From: Silurus meridionalis | Taxonomy: Eukaryota; Chordata; Actinopteri; Siluriformes; Siluridae | Reading direction: 5' to 3' | DNA: 64,000 nucleotides | Assembly (NCBI RefSeq): GCF_014805685.1 | Contig: NC_060886.1 | Span: forward strand, 30,220,862-30,284,861 | Shown: positions 34,031 to 46,988 of the stretch, one piece after another | Layout of the letters: every line of letters starts with the position of its first letter | Numbering within the stretch: position 1 is the stretch's first letter | Program-made: the position numbers and the translations under genes | Notes under the pieces: generated by a model | Told to the model about the DNA's origin: nothing | Databases searched by the model: none | The model's input: only the letters and a program-made list of their open reading frames with translations

Positions 34031-35629
34031 AGTTTGTGAGAGAATCTGTCCTCTTCACCTTAAGCCCTAAACTCCCTAAGAAGTATGTTCAGTATTTTTA
34101 GGTTTACTTCCATTGAAATTTAGCATTTTCTTTGCTCATAGGGGTTTTTATTGAATGTTAAATATTCTCAATACACATCTCGGTGAATTGAGTCTAGTTT
34201 AAATATTCCAGGACAGTATTTAATTCCGGATCTCCGCAGACCACTTCCATTCGGAGCTGTTAGTATCTATTTCAACCCATTTCTCATGTGCAAGTTTCCT
34301 TCCACTGTGAATCCAAATTTAGATTTTTCTGACAGTCAGCCTACTTTTAAGGATTCTTATTCTAATACCATGCATCTGAACGCCGTATGTCAGTACGTGT
34401 CATAATATTTATACTTGAGTAAATAATGTGTACGTTATTCAACTGTAATGTTGTTTTTTTAAACATTCCTCCAGAATTAGTCATTTTCAATGATACCTCA
34501 TTTAACATTTTATCTCGATACACAAAGCATGTATATACAAAATACTAATATCTGTTCAAATGCTATTCTAGATATTACAATTAAGTGTCTCTTAATCTGT
34601 TTTTTATTTCATTTTTACTTTGGTTATCATAAATAAAACCAAAATCTATTATGATTTGACAGTTGTGTGGGTGTGTGGGCTGATCTACAAAATACACATA
34701 ATCCCCTCTGTTTTAAGCCTCATTACACCAAGTGTTTTCATTGCTGCAAAAAAATGCATTAGTCCTTCGCGCTAAGCTCATCCATTTTCTGGTTTTACGA
34801 GTGAGCAGAGGCCTTTAAAAAAAACCTGTGCGTGGTGAAACGCTTTTAAGCCTTCGTGAGACGCGCGAGATTTTCGACGAAAACAAAACTTTCACAATAT
34901 TATCCCTACTAAGCTACTATGAAGGTCGAACGCTGATGGGCGCTCATATCGCCCAGTCATGTTCTCTCCCACTCTTGATTTATAAGACCCTAAATATTTG
35001 CACTTCACTATTTATTTATTTTTTCCCTCTGCTTTCTTTTCTCAAGGGGAAAAACAAATCTTAGCGAATTTCTAACTAATGTGTTTAATGTAGTGTCAAT
35101 ATGTATTCCAAGAGCCACCTTTTATTCTCTAATCCGCACAAATGAACAGCTAATGCTGTTCATCTCCAGAAACCATTAAGGTGAAAAATATTGTGCCGGC
35201 ATTGGCAGGGATTTGACACACTGACATCTTGATGTATTTAGGTTATGTCCTTGTACAGCTTTCATTCTTCTCTTATTGGATAGACATGACATGGCAAGTT
35301 AGTCGTATTTGATGGATCGTGGTGCCTCCGAAATATATTACGATTTAAAGACTCCTTTTTTCCCCCCGAAGGATTTTGCTGTGTTTATCTATAGGGTGTA
35401 ATTAAGCTTTCAGCAAAATGTAATTTGTTTTGTAATAAGAAGGTAATATATGCACCGAGTTCAGGCTGGAGGCATGTCATGTTCCGTCGCAGTGGAATTC
35501 CCCCGAACGAAGGTTGTGCAGCTTGTTTACAAACTGTAATGACATTTTTTTCTTTATTAATTCTTTTTGCTTCAACGTTAATTTGGAGAATCCTCGCGGT
35601 TGAGCCTTGAACATTTTACATACTGTATG

Positions 35630-36020
35630 GATCAAAGTTTGAGCATAAGATTCCATGATTGGTCCATATTTACTGTTATTATAAGCTCCACTCTTCTGAG
35701 AAGATGTTTCACTGGATTTTGGAGTACACTTGTGTGAGATTTGTGTTTGTTTAATCAGTGATGTAGATGAGGTTAGGAGGCCTGGGGTGCTGTTTCAATT
35801 CCAAAAAAAGATGTTCACCTCATTTTCATGGAGCTGGATTTGTGCACAGGGGCATTTTCACGCTGGAACATGTTCAGGTCTCTTAGTTCAAGTGAAGGGA
35901 AAATTTCACGCTACCACCTCCAAAGACGTCCTATACAATTATGTGCCTCCAACTCTTTGAGAAGAACCATGGCTGGAAACCTCAGGTGTTCCAATACTTT
36001 TTTTTCCCATGTAGCGTACA
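35630..36020 (-). mobile_element. Family 1 copy
   Basis: From CAAAGTTTGAGCATAAGATTCC through CTCCACTCTTCTGAGAAGATG, AGGCCTGGGGTGCTG, GTGCACAGGGGCATTTTCACG to GGTGTTCCAATACTTTTTT. Nearly end to end. Confidence 0.65.
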
Positions 36021-36649
36021 CTTTACTCCATAGTTTTTGAACAACAGGAACAATGACCTTTGGTTTTGCTTGAAATGGATGGACGCATCCTTCAGTGGAC
36101 GCATTTATTTGCCACCTTATTATATGTAGTATTGATGATAAAGTATTTCAAATGACCTATGAAAATTTCCACATTCGATGTATTTAATTTAATATAACAC
36201 ACACAACAAACAACGATGGCATGCACCGTTTGTCTTCAGGATTGTCACAGTTATCGTGAATTCTGTAGACTAGGAACACAGGACACCAGACACCAGTTCA
36301 AGCAGGACATCAACTACACATCGAGTCACACTCCTTCATTTTCATCTCTTGGCATGGTTTTGGAAGGTGGAATGAAAGCGGAGAACATGCAAAAATTCTT
36401 GAGCCGTGGGGCATAACGCTGTGCCACCATGTCCAACTACTGGGTCATGTTGTGTTCTGAAAGTGAGAGATTATAGATGAGATAAAAAATAAGCCTGGAC
36501 TGAAGCTCCAACAATGAACACTTGAAACCAGTACTTGCAACAAGGGGATTGAACAGAAAAACTTATGCTTCACAACGGCCATAATGTCATATTGTTTGCT
36601 TTAGCCTGAGGTCTGCTTGTGCTATACATGTTTAACAATGTTTGAATGC

Positions 36650-37080
36650 TGTTCATACATTTCCAGAAACTTTCCATGAGAACTTCATCTGGGGAATTTT
36701 GGAGATATTTCAAGTTGGAAACTTACCAGGAATTTATGTTAATTGATTGGAAATTTTGGGAACTTTCTATAAACTGTAACGTATACAAACATAAAATTTG
36801 CCAAGACGGACATTTTTTGACATGCAGGATTCGTGTTATGGAGGAATGCACAGTGCATGTAGGGGCGTGACCTCAGTAGACCTGCAATATGTGTGCATGT
36901 GATTGATGAAATTAAATAGAAATTCAACTAAAATTGCATTAAATCTGGTTGTTTTAAACAAAATTACTACATTTACGTTCTCTGTAATAAGCAAACCTGC
37001 TATTTCTTTTAATTCCCAGTGAATTTCTGTTAATTCTCATGGAAAGTTTCCAGTCTTGAAGAGTTCCATTTTCTTCATTC
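36650..37080 (+). mobile_element. hAT-like non-autonomous element, copy B
   Basis: Plus-strand counterpart of the copy at 5600-6230. Starts with CCAGAAACTTTCCATGAGAAC and ends with CATGGAAAGTTTCCAG. The interior shares a GGAGGAATGCACAGTGCATG block and an AAATCTGGTTGTTTTAAAC block with the reverse complement of copy A. Confidence 0.6.
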
Positions 37081-37999
37081 CACCAAATTCATCTTGTGCC
37101 TCAACCCAAAGTTCTCAAAATCACCGTATTTACCATATTTGTAATAGCTTTCAGTATACAACTGTATGCTACTATGGTTATTGTTGTTTATAGGACGAGT
37201 GTTTATTTAGTGAATTTACTGATTTATTTTAACCAATCAGAATCGAGGATTATGTATTCGTACAGTGCAATCGATCTATGGCTCAAAACTGTGTGCACAC
37301 ATTTTTTTTTGGAGTATTTTTTGCTCCCCAGCATTTTCAGTTTTAAAAAAAACATAAATCACACCGATTGTGAAGCACATGAAGGCCATCAGTGCATACA
37401 TAGTTATATGTTTATGCTTTTTTGGAATGCAGAGAATGTCTCTAATGACAAAATTCTGTAAAACTTCTTGGACACAAGCATTCTGCTAATTTTTCGCATT
37501 CTCATTCTAAACTAGAAAACTTTTCAAAGTTTTAACATTCCATGGCTGATGTCTAAGTGGCCTGAACTACGAAACCTGTGAAACATCCCATAATGTTGTG
37601 TCCACCAAAGAAACTATTGGCCAGGTGAGCAAAAGAAAAAATCCACGAAACCCAGTAGCAAGAGCAAATTAAATATTTAGCTGGATATTCTCTGTTGTCA
37701 GACTAAATAGCTTAAGTATACTTTCAAGGACAGGATCTGTTTAGAAGGCGAGGCGGTTACAGAGATGAGGTCAACGACAACATGACCCTCGGCGGAAAAT
37801 TGAGCCCTTGGCTCCTAAGCACCTACTCTTTCTGCCTCTTCCAGTGAGCAAAGCCGAGAGCCAGCAAATCGCATTAAATGCTGCTTTCTTCAAGCACATT
37901 ACGGCATAGCCCTCTGGCACGTGGTAGGAAATGAAAAAAAAAAAACCCTCATCCATACTATAAAGCACCTAAATTGATCTTTTTACTTCTTGATTTGAT

Positions 38000-38270
38000 T
38001 GGTTTCATTCGCCAAGTCTCATTGCCTTTTTAATCACATGGCTATCAGGGTTAATGATAAGAAGACTTGCTGTGAAATTAGAAATCGAGAGAAATGTTGG
38101 ACATTAGGTCCTGCTCTGAGCTTTCTTTGATAAGGTGGATTCATCCATACAATAGACTTTTGATCATTATCATTATCAGGACCTTCTCATTATCGGCTCG
38201 TGCACATTATTTTCCATTGTTAATGCGCATGTTGTCTGAAAAATGAAGGCGTCTGACTAATTTATATTAT
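38000..38270. promoter_or_regulatory. Candidate conserved non-coding element
   Basis: Unique, repeat-free, balanced sequence with clusters of homeodomain- and GATA-like cores (TTTTTAATCACATGG, GTTAATGATAAG, TTTGATAAGG, GATCATTATCATTATC). The look is that of vertebrate enhancers; no alignment was possible. Confidence 0.3.
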
Positions 38271-38604
38271 GATAATCTTTGTAATGTATTAAAAAGAATC
38301 CTGGAAAAAAAACCCAACATATTTTAACCTCTCTTGTGTGAGCAATGATTTGCTTTCCTTTTTTTCTAGATGTTGCTTAATCCTGTATAGACTGGTGATT
38401 GTACGTAGTGGCCAAAATACAAACTGCAATACAAAAACGATAATAGAGGCCCATTGAGGCAAGTATCACGCTGCCCCACGCTAAATGGACATATGTACAT
38501 TACGTTGTGTTCACAGTGAGCTATTGATGGCAACATTGAAAAATGCGTACGTAATTTAGTATTATTACCTCTTTTTTTATTTTATATAATGATTTGCATT
38601 GTAC

Positions 38605-39030
38605 AGTATATAGGCAAATATTTGTGGACACCTAAGCATAAGATCTCCACTCTCCAAGGAAGATGTTCTACTGCATTTTGGAGTGTACCTGTGTGAGATT
38701 TGTGCTCATTGAGCCACAAAGGTGTTTGGTAAAGTCAGGTATTGATGTAGGTGAGAGGGGCCTGGGGGGTTCCACTCACGCTTCCACTCTGAACCATGTA
38801 AAGCAGATCATCTTGGAGCTGCCATTGTGTACAGTTGTACTGTCATTCTGGAACCGGTTTGGGTCTCCTAGTGCAAGTAAAGAAATTCGATTTCTGAAAA
38901 AGAGAAATTCCATTCTAACGCATCTATAGACATCCGAGACAATTGCATGCCACCAAATTTGTTTAAGGGAAGAACCGCATCTACCAGTAAGATCAGGTGT
39001 CACAATACTTTTGTCCATACGTGTACATTT
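38605..39030 (-). mobile_element. Family 1 copy
   Basis: ATTTGTGGACACCTAAGCATAA, GTTCTACTGCATTTTGGAG, TCATTGAGCCACAAAGGTG and GGTGTCACAATACTTTTGTCC in order. Confidence 0.65.
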
Positions 39031-40049
39031 AAAAAAAATTGCTTCCCTGACTGGACATTAGACACTAGATTTTTTTTTAATGCACTTCTTTAACCTTCAT
39101 CTATCCAGACTTGATTTCCTGATTCACCGTGATGGTTGGAGAAACAGCGAGGCTGTTTAATTTTACAAGCCACTAAGGGCCTATGTGCCCATTTCCTCTT
39201 CTTTAATATGCAAGTTCCCGTTTAAAACCCTTGTCGCTAAGTGCCATGTTTAGAGGCAGTCGAGGAAGGAAACCTAAACCTTCCTGTAATGTTTACTCAA
39301 TGTCCGATCAGGCCAGAGCTCATCCGATTTATCCCTGTATTATAGAAAATATTTAATGTACACATAAATAAAAATAGACATTATATACAGAATATTATGG
39401 CGTATTGTTAGGTTGGAATAATAAACAGGAAAAAGGGGCATGGACCTTTTGCGCTTTAAGCTAGAAAATATATTATTGTTGCAAATATAAATCTTTATAT
39501 AAATATCTATATATCTTTTTTTATGTAAACAAATCTGCCATATACAGATCCTCCTCCAGCCTCCAAAGCACTTTGCTTGCACAACTGATAAAGGACTTTG
39601 CTCTGAAACAATCTGTTTCCCTAGAAACTTTGTGTATTATTGCTCTTCTGAATATTCGTCAAAGGGTTTTATGAGGAAACTTAAATGATATATATATTTT
39701 TAGACTCTTTGTTTGAGTGCTAATTAGCTGGGGTGGGGAAATAAAGAAAAACAGACTGAAAAGCTTTCTAGGTCGGACAGTGAGTCTCCTGATTCATTCT
39801 TTATTCGCTCTACATACTGTACATACATGCCAAAGTCCATTCTGTCCTATCCGTAGTGCACCTGCTTGGAGTTTCTTCCCTGGGTTAAAGTATTACAACA
39901 ATTCTTGGACAATAATTAAACTGTAATGAATACAATACACAGAGACCAACATGCAATCGATGCATAACAATAAAAGGCATTCCCAAGACAAACGACAATC
40001 TCTAGAAAGCTCAGATTTTAAATGCTAAGTAGTTAAACATCGAACTATA

Positions 40050-40415
40050 GTACCAAAAGTATTCGGACACCCGACTTTTCCACTATTATGTGGTTCTTTG
40101 CCAAACTTTTACCACAGACTTTAAGGTGTACATTGTATAGAATGGAGGCCGGGGAATGAAATCTTTCCTTCACGTGAACTAGGAGACCCAAACTTGTTTC
40201 AGCATGACAATGCACCTGTGCACAAACCCAGCTCCATGTAGATATGCTTTACATTGGTTGGAGTGTAAGATCTCCTTCTATAGATCGCTGAACTCAACTT
40301 TCTTGGTGTGAATGACTGCACCCCAGGCCTCCACACCTCACCTACGTACATCAGTACCTGACTTTTATTATAAGCGCAAATGGGGACTACATGTCTGATA
40401 GGATGTTTAAAATGG
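40050..40415 (+). mobile_element. Family 1 copy
   Basis: TACCAAAAGTATTCGGACACCC, ACTTGTTTCAGCATGACAATGC, GCACAAACCCAGCTCCATG and ACTGCACCCCAGGCCTCC in order. Confidence 0.65.
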
Positions 40416-40444
40416 GAATAATGTGGGAACAGGATTGAGCTTGG

Positions 40445-40860
40445 ATTGACATGGGTGTCGGAAATCACTATATATTACTATTTTGTGGATATATTCATTA
40501 GGCAGCGGGTGAACATTCTGCCGCAAAGTTGATGTTAGAAGCAGGAAAAATGGGCAAGCGTAAGGATTTGACAAATTGTGGATGGACAGCTGGATGTTCC
40601 CGGGCTGCAGTGGTCAGTGTCTATCAAAAGTGCTCAATAGAAGGAACAGTGATGAACCAGCGACAGGATCGTGAACGTCTGAGGCTCACTGATACACATG
40701 GGGAGCGAAGGCTGGTCCGTGTGGTCCGAGCTCCTGTAGCTCAAACTGCTGAAGAAGTTCTTGCTGTTAATGTTCGATGGGTCCTAATGTTTGAGCAGCA
40801 AAATGGGACCAACACAATATTAGTCAGGTACGTCATCATATTATGCCTGATGTATGTTTT
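40445..40860 (+). pseudogene. Tc1-like transposase N-terminus remnant (family 2), copy 2
   Basis: An open frame at 40529-40906 reads MGKRKDLTNCG..., then AAVVSVYQKCSIEGTV and ERRLVRVVRAPVAQTAEEV. These match the paired-like helix-turn-helix DNA-binding region of fish Tc1 transposases (MGKxKDLS.. SAVVSIYQKWSKEGTV.. GERRLARVVRSNRRATVAQI). The HTH-1 segment and the entire DDE catalytic part are deleted; the frame jumps straight to the element's 3' terminus. A dead relic, not a gene. Confidence 0.65.
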
Positions 40861-42210
40861 TTTTTTTTTGGCCCCAATTCAGTGTTGTCACAGAGGTTTG
40901 AGGTGAACACGGATTAACCCGAGTGACACAGAAAGAATGCACATGTGCCCTGTTCTCTGTAATGTTAGTGTTCAAATGGGCCTGTGTTTTTGCGGGTGGA
41001 AAAAAAACAAGCGAGGAAAGAGTGGGTGAGTGGGAGTCTGTAGGCGTCTGATAGATAAGAAGGGAGAAAGAAAGAGAAACTGTGAATGCAGCCGTTTTGG
41101 CGTTGGATTTGCAAGAATTGCTTGTGTGCCTTGTTTTCTCGCTCTCTGAGGGTTTTGAATTATCTTTCTCATCTGCTTATTGAAATAGAATTCAATCTTT
41201 AGGCATAAAACATATCCCCAGACCACACCCCCCTGTCTTTTCACTGCATGCACCTGTTTTACTTATTTCACTTGAATTATCATTTAAAAAAAGGAGGTGT
41301 AACTGATGAAAGGTGTCACTGATGGACGAGAAAACTAATATAGGTGTGCTTAATACACTACAAAGTGAATATAAATACATATAGTGTATGTACATGATTA
41401 CCACCTTTGTAATTGTGCCACTTTATCACCCCCAGGTTGATGACTTCTTAATTGCTATCTCATTTTCCAAGTTCCACCGACTTTATATTTCTGCGGAATG
41501 GCCCGAGGCTGGTATGAACTCTTGAGAAGCAGAGTGGTCTTAATTAGATTCGCTTCCCTTTATGGAATGTTACAGGGTCAGAATCTGGTGCAAGAGGAGG
41601 GAAGGCGAATTTTTAAAAGAGGTTTTCCCTGGTGTAAAAGCAGCCTTTGAAAAGCTGAGGTTATGGGGTGAGTGCGTGCGAAGTGCCTTTCAAGACTATG
41701 TTTTCATCTCTGCATGTCCTGTCCTACATCCTCTCCTAAGGTTTTTTATACTAGCTATATCTGCTTTCATGGCCTGCTAGTTGCAGGTGCACTGTTGCGT
41801 CGGCCAAGTTATTCACCCACAGCTGAAAACAAAAAGCCAAGAAGCCTGTGCCAAGTGGAGCAGCAGCCAAAGGCCTGGAGTCTGGCAGGGGACAGAGACG
41901 GTGGTGCCACGGTGATAAATTCCTCACAGCATGACCATGTCTGTCACTAAACAAACTGCTCCAGTGACCATCTTCCCTTTATTGTTCTTCTGATGGATGG
42001 TAGAACAACAGCACGACTCAATGCAACTGTCCACTAATGTTTCCCAATTCGCTTCCCACATGATTCTTGGATGATATCCGGACAAGTATTCCATTGAGAC
42101 CCTTTTAAAGGTTTTTTAGCTTAAATCTTCACAATCTTTGTGTAAAATCACGAACGTTTGGGGATCCAGCAGATAGCTTTCTTTAAGGGTTCCAGCCTTT
42201 CTGTTGGTTG

Positions 42211-42490
42211 TTCAGCTAGTAAGCTCAGTGGTTGATTTTCTGGGTTACTGATCAGAAGGTTAGAGGTTCAAGCCTTTGTATCTCCAATCTGGCACTCTAG
42301 GGCCCTTGAGTGAGGCCCTTAACCCAGTTTCATGCTCTCCAGTGATCTGTGGTGAATTGTCCTGCCTTGCACAAAGTGTTCTTGGTATACGTTTTGGATT
42401 CACCACCACCTTTACCCTTAAAAAGGTGACTCTTTTTCGGGAAGATTGAACGTATCAATAAATTGCGGCCACATTGTAGCCAATACCTGC
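42211..42490 (+). mobile_element. tRNA-derived SINE
   Basis: An A-box-like AAGCTCAGTGG at about 42221 and a B-box AGGTTCAAGCC at 42264-42274 lie about 40 bp apart. They are followed by the SINE body GGGCCCTTGAGTGAGGCCC and the tail AATTGTCCTGCCTTGCAC, GATTCACCACCACC. This is an internal RNA polymerase III promoter followed by a non-tRNA body. The first copy of the family in this window with both boxes. Confidence 0.6.
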
Positions 42491-44139
42491 CTAATTAAAC
42501 AATTAAACTAGACTTCCTCGACAACATTTCACTCCCAACTTGCACACCAACCAGGTAATACCAGCGTTTAAATGTGGGTCCCCACATTCTAAATGCATGA
42601 AGTGTCTGTGTACAGCGATGAACAAAATTGAACTTTTATGCGTACTGACCTGAAGGTGTTGAAATGGATGAGTCCCTCGTTAACTGTAAGTCAAAAAGCT
42701 AAACACCATCATGATAATGTATTATTGAAATAAACAGAGCTTTATTCCACCGATTCGCCCCATATTCGTTTGAAGATCGATCATTATTTGCAGACGGTTT
42801 ATTGCTGTGCAAGGGGACCATTTTAAAGGTGATAATGTGTAAACGTAGATAAAGTACTTAGTAAACAGAGATAGTGTCTATATCTTTACATCTTTTTAAA
42901 GGTCATATGACATGACATTTTTAAACCTTCGGAGTGTCGATTAGCTCTTACATATCTGACTTTAGAAAGACAATTGGAAAGCTGCTTGATGCACCATTTG
43001 CTTTGGGGCTTGCCCCTGTTCTTGAAATCATGGTTCCGTACCATGAGCCTGCTGTAAATCCCTCTGCAATATCACTTCCTTTCCTTTCCTCTATGCCACA
43101 TTAAACATTTATTCACCTTGCATAGAGACTAATGTTTCCATGACCTCACAGGCAGCACAAAAAAAACACACTGATCTTGTCAGCTTGTCTTTTCAAAGAT
43201 CTCCATGTTTTTCCCTGCCCTTTAAGGCTACCAGATAACCCCCTGCTGTAGCATCATCCCACGCTTCCCTGCTCCATATCTTTTTCTGCTCTGTTAATTT
43301 CACCCATCAGTCTCCTGACACGAAGCGCTGGCTGATTCGATCATTACACCTTCGTGCCTGGAGAATTGAACGCAACAACATTAGGATGTCAGGAAGGGAG
43401 TGAGAGATCTCCAACCCGAAGATTCGAAATCCAAAGGTCGCCGCATGGAGAAAGCACCTCATGCGGTTTGTGTAAGGCGGTGGAACAGGATGTGGTTTGG
43501 GTGGCTTGTGAAGCAGAAGTGAAACAGAATGAAATGTCGAGATCTAGGTTGACTGAGTGATTGAGACTTTCCTGACGTGGGGTGTAAAGAGGCGGGTTTT
43601 TGGATGGCGCAAGGCTTTTCTGAGGTTTCACAGGGAAATGACGATGACGCCCACTTGAGATAATGTCGCAATGCTTTGATTTGGAGGGATTGCGACAGTA
43701 TAAGGAGTTCCTCAGAGGCCGGTACTAGTTCCGTATACACTACAGGTCATTCAATAAAGCTATTAATCAAAATTGACCAAATGTTCACATTAATGGTGAA
43801 GGTGAAGGTCTTAACACAATCTCATGTCTCTCAGCCAAACAAGGAAAAAGAGAAATAATCTGGCATTTTAAAACAAAAAAAGGATTGATGAGATGGATTG
43901 ACACATTTTTCTGATTTGGCTAACATCAGTAGCAGATGACTCTCTTCTTCTAACTTGTTAGCATCTCTATCTCTTTCTGGTCTCCCCCTTTCCTACCAGT
44001 CAATCTGCCCTTTTCTTTATAATTTGATCCTTTCTTAGTGCAAAGCGAAACTCCCTGCTGTTAGATACCCCCCCTCCCCCCACCACCAACACCACCACAC
44101 TTTTCCTGCTCTGCCGAAACGTGCTAGCAGCGCTAGCGG

Positions 44140-44600
44140 TTCTGCGTGGGCGCGCGGCTAATGGCCTCTCTCCAGCAATTAAAAAGCCACTTCATTTCAT
44201 CTCTCTCGTTCATTGTTATCAGTGATAACTCTTTAATGCAGCCATTCAGCGCACCCTCTCTCAGGACATGGCAATTTCCACATGGCTGGAAAATGACCGT
44301 CTTACAAAAAACCACTGCGTGCGTCCGTCCTCCTGTTTTTTTTCTTTTTTCATTTTTAATGCCGGTCTCCAAAGGCAATACTCGTCCGTCATGTCATCGG
44401 AGAGAATAATCAGATAGCCGTAATAGCTTTATGCACTGAGTGGGGGCTGAAATTGCACTTCAGTGCACTTTTTATTCCTGCTGCTATCTCAATAGGCCAC
44501 TTTGCAGTTTTGTGACAATGGACGAACAAGAGAGGATAATGGATAATGAATGTCAATTCGCTGCTTGAAAAATGTCTTTGCCGCCGCCTGTTCAACATGT
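44140..44600. promoter_or_regulatory. Candidate conserved non-coding element
   Basis: Unique sequence with CAGCAATTAAAAAG, TTGTTATCAGTGATAAC, a SOX-like GACAATGG at about 44514 and GGATAATGGATAATGAATG. Free of repeats over about 450 bp in an otherwise repeat-laden region. Confidence 0.3.
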
Positions 44601-46174
44601 CTGTAGCTTGTACAGTGTTTCTCCCGTGATGCACCGCGTGGCGCAGTCATTGTCCAAACCCTCAAATCCAGACAGCTCTGAAAACAAACACAGTGCACAT
44701 GCGAACACTTGGACCAACATTCTTTTTCTATTCGCTTTTTTTTTTCCTCATACCGACATTTACCTTCGCATGAGGTTTATTTTTATTTTTTTTTACGCCA
44801 ATGCCGAACATAACCTGTAAAAGTCTACGTTCTCAATATTAACTCAATGCCAGCACCTGCGTCCTGCAAATATCATCCAATCCCCTTGTTTATATTCCGC
44901 ACTGAACAAAATACAGCGAAATCGCGCTCGCCAAGTGCTTTTCAGACGTGCACAGCATTCACCATACTGCAGCTCGGCTTGCCAGCGTTAACCATACTGC
45001 CAAGAATCGGTTTATCATTTCCTCAAAAAAAGAAAAAGAAAAGACACCTACACACCAGTCTTAGTATGCGCTTCCTCTTTGGAAGTATTACATCACCCAT
45101 GGACCCATGGAGCAAAAAAAGAAAGAAATGCACAAAGCTCTGATACACACTCTGTACTGTACTGAATGTATCTCTGTACATTACAGAATAATGTCTTATA
45201 CATAAATAACGTGCCTCGGATTTAGCAGTGAACGTTTCCTGAAATCTGATTATTGCGTGTATATGCACTTCTGCACGGAATGCTTATTAGCATACACATT
45301 TCCCCGAGCTCAACGAGACTAAAACACTGAACTGTGAAACCTGAGCTTCTTTCCGTGTGTTCAAGCTTGTTACAAAGGAAGTTTGGAACCTTCTGTCTAT
45401 TAAGGGGAAGGTTTATGCGGACAACTCGTCAGAAAAGAGGCCGTGTAACAAGAACCACTTTCCTCATTCTAAAATGCTCCAGGGATTATTGCTGATCCAG
45501 GCTCTGGCTTGGGGAGGTGAAGGAGAAAGGGGAAGGGATACGGGCTTTTTATAAAACCCTCCGAGTGAAAGAGCATTATTTTTTTTCGTCAAGGAAGCAG
45601 AGCTGACGCAAACAGGCATGCGAGGGGACGGACTGAAAATAAAAGACGGCACATTCTTCATTCGTTGTTGTTTTAAAGTGAACACTTGACTTACATAAAG
45701 CGTGATAACTCCTTTCTATTATTAATAAGCCAGCTGTTGTTGGGTTTTTTTTATAACTTTCATGAGAAAGCATCTGCCCTATTCAAATCGACAAAATAGG
45801 CTCATTCAGAAGAAAGCTTAACTCGTCGATGTCCTCATATATAATTATCCACTTAGGAAACTATTTCTAGCTATTAAACAATCCTGTCCGTCTACATACG
45901 GAGGCTCGACGGTGTGCAGATCATTTCAGGACCCGTATCCACCTCTGTCCATGCGCAAGCACTTTGTGGTAAACGTGAACCAAAAATAATAAAAAAAGCA
46001 AACGTTTAATACCCTTCGAGTCGAGGCTTGCCTTGTAGACTCCGCCAATTAAATCGTTCGTTTGTGTGAAATATAAAAGACCTGAAGGGTTTGTTCAGTG
46101 TTGGTGTTTGTTTCTGCTTGACTCATTTTCCGACGGAATGTGTCGCACTTAAACGTGAATATTTCTCATAGGTG

Positions 46175-46335
46175 TTAGTGAATGGTATGTATGGTCCTCT
46201 GTTATCTGGGGCGAATTGTCCTTCCTTGCAGAAAGTGTTCCTGAAAATAGGCTTTAGATCCACCACCATTAACAAAAGAATCATTCTTTATTAATCAATA
46301 AATTGCTGCAATCTTGAAGCCCGTTCCTGCGTTAT
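46175..46335 (+). mobile_element. SINE tail fragment
   Basis: GAATTGTCCTTCCTTGCAGAA, TAGATCCACCACCATTAAC and ATCAATAAATTGCTGCAATC match the 3' half of the SINE at 42.2 kb; the tRNA head is missing. Confidence 0.5.
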
Positions 46336-46854
46336 AACACCACCAGGCTCAGGTTTTACAAGATGTTTAATTAGAAATCGTGGACCACCAAAACTTGACG
46401 TTTCTAGACCTAGAATGTAGAGGATCATTATTTACAACGTACGGCTTCTAAAAGCTGCTGCAACGCTCCTGTATTATAATCTGTTCAGCAGTAAAAAAAA
46501 AAGAGGAACAACACTTGCAAGTTGAACCACAGATAAGAGGAACAGGCGTTCGTACGAACCACACAAACCAAAGGATGGTCTGTGACACGTAAAATACTCA
46601 AACGATAAAAACCTTCCCTGCAGGATTGTTACAAAACTGATCAAAATAGATCTGGATGAGCCTCTGTCTCAGAGGAGCGAAATAACGGCTTATTCTATAT
46701 TCCACTTTCTTTTCCTCCGTCTGGACATGTTTTTTTGACTCACATGGCCTGTTCCCAAATGTTCTACACGCTCGTCTAGCTTGTAACGGTCTAGGGAAGG
46801 AAACGGAGGTAAATAATATTAAATGGCGTATGGTTAATGACGATATTAATTTCT

Positions 46855-46988
46855 CCATCAAAGAGGGAAGTGCAAAGCGATCGAAAGAACCGTTGAGGAG
46901 CAAGTTCCGATTATAACTTACTCCTTTATGGTTCTTCAACAGTTCCTCAATGGTTGTTTCTATCGCTTTGCGCTTCCCTCTTTGATGG
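46855..46988. repeat. Foldback: 45-bp inverted repeat with 44-nt loop
   Basis: 46855-46899 and 46944-46988 are inverted copies with 41 of 45 bases paired (CCATCAAAGAGGGAAG at the outer ends). No other element boundary is evident. Confidence 0.9.

Noticed and set aside
36216..36416. Small plus-strand frame at 36.2 kb
   Set aside because: No domain, and the surroundings resemble repeat debris; not supported as a gene.
40529..40906. Functional transposase or domesticated DNA-binding gene
   Set aside because: The Tc1-like DNA-binding stretch lacks part of the HTH and the whole catalytic domain, and the frame runs into the element's own 3' end; a relic is simpler.
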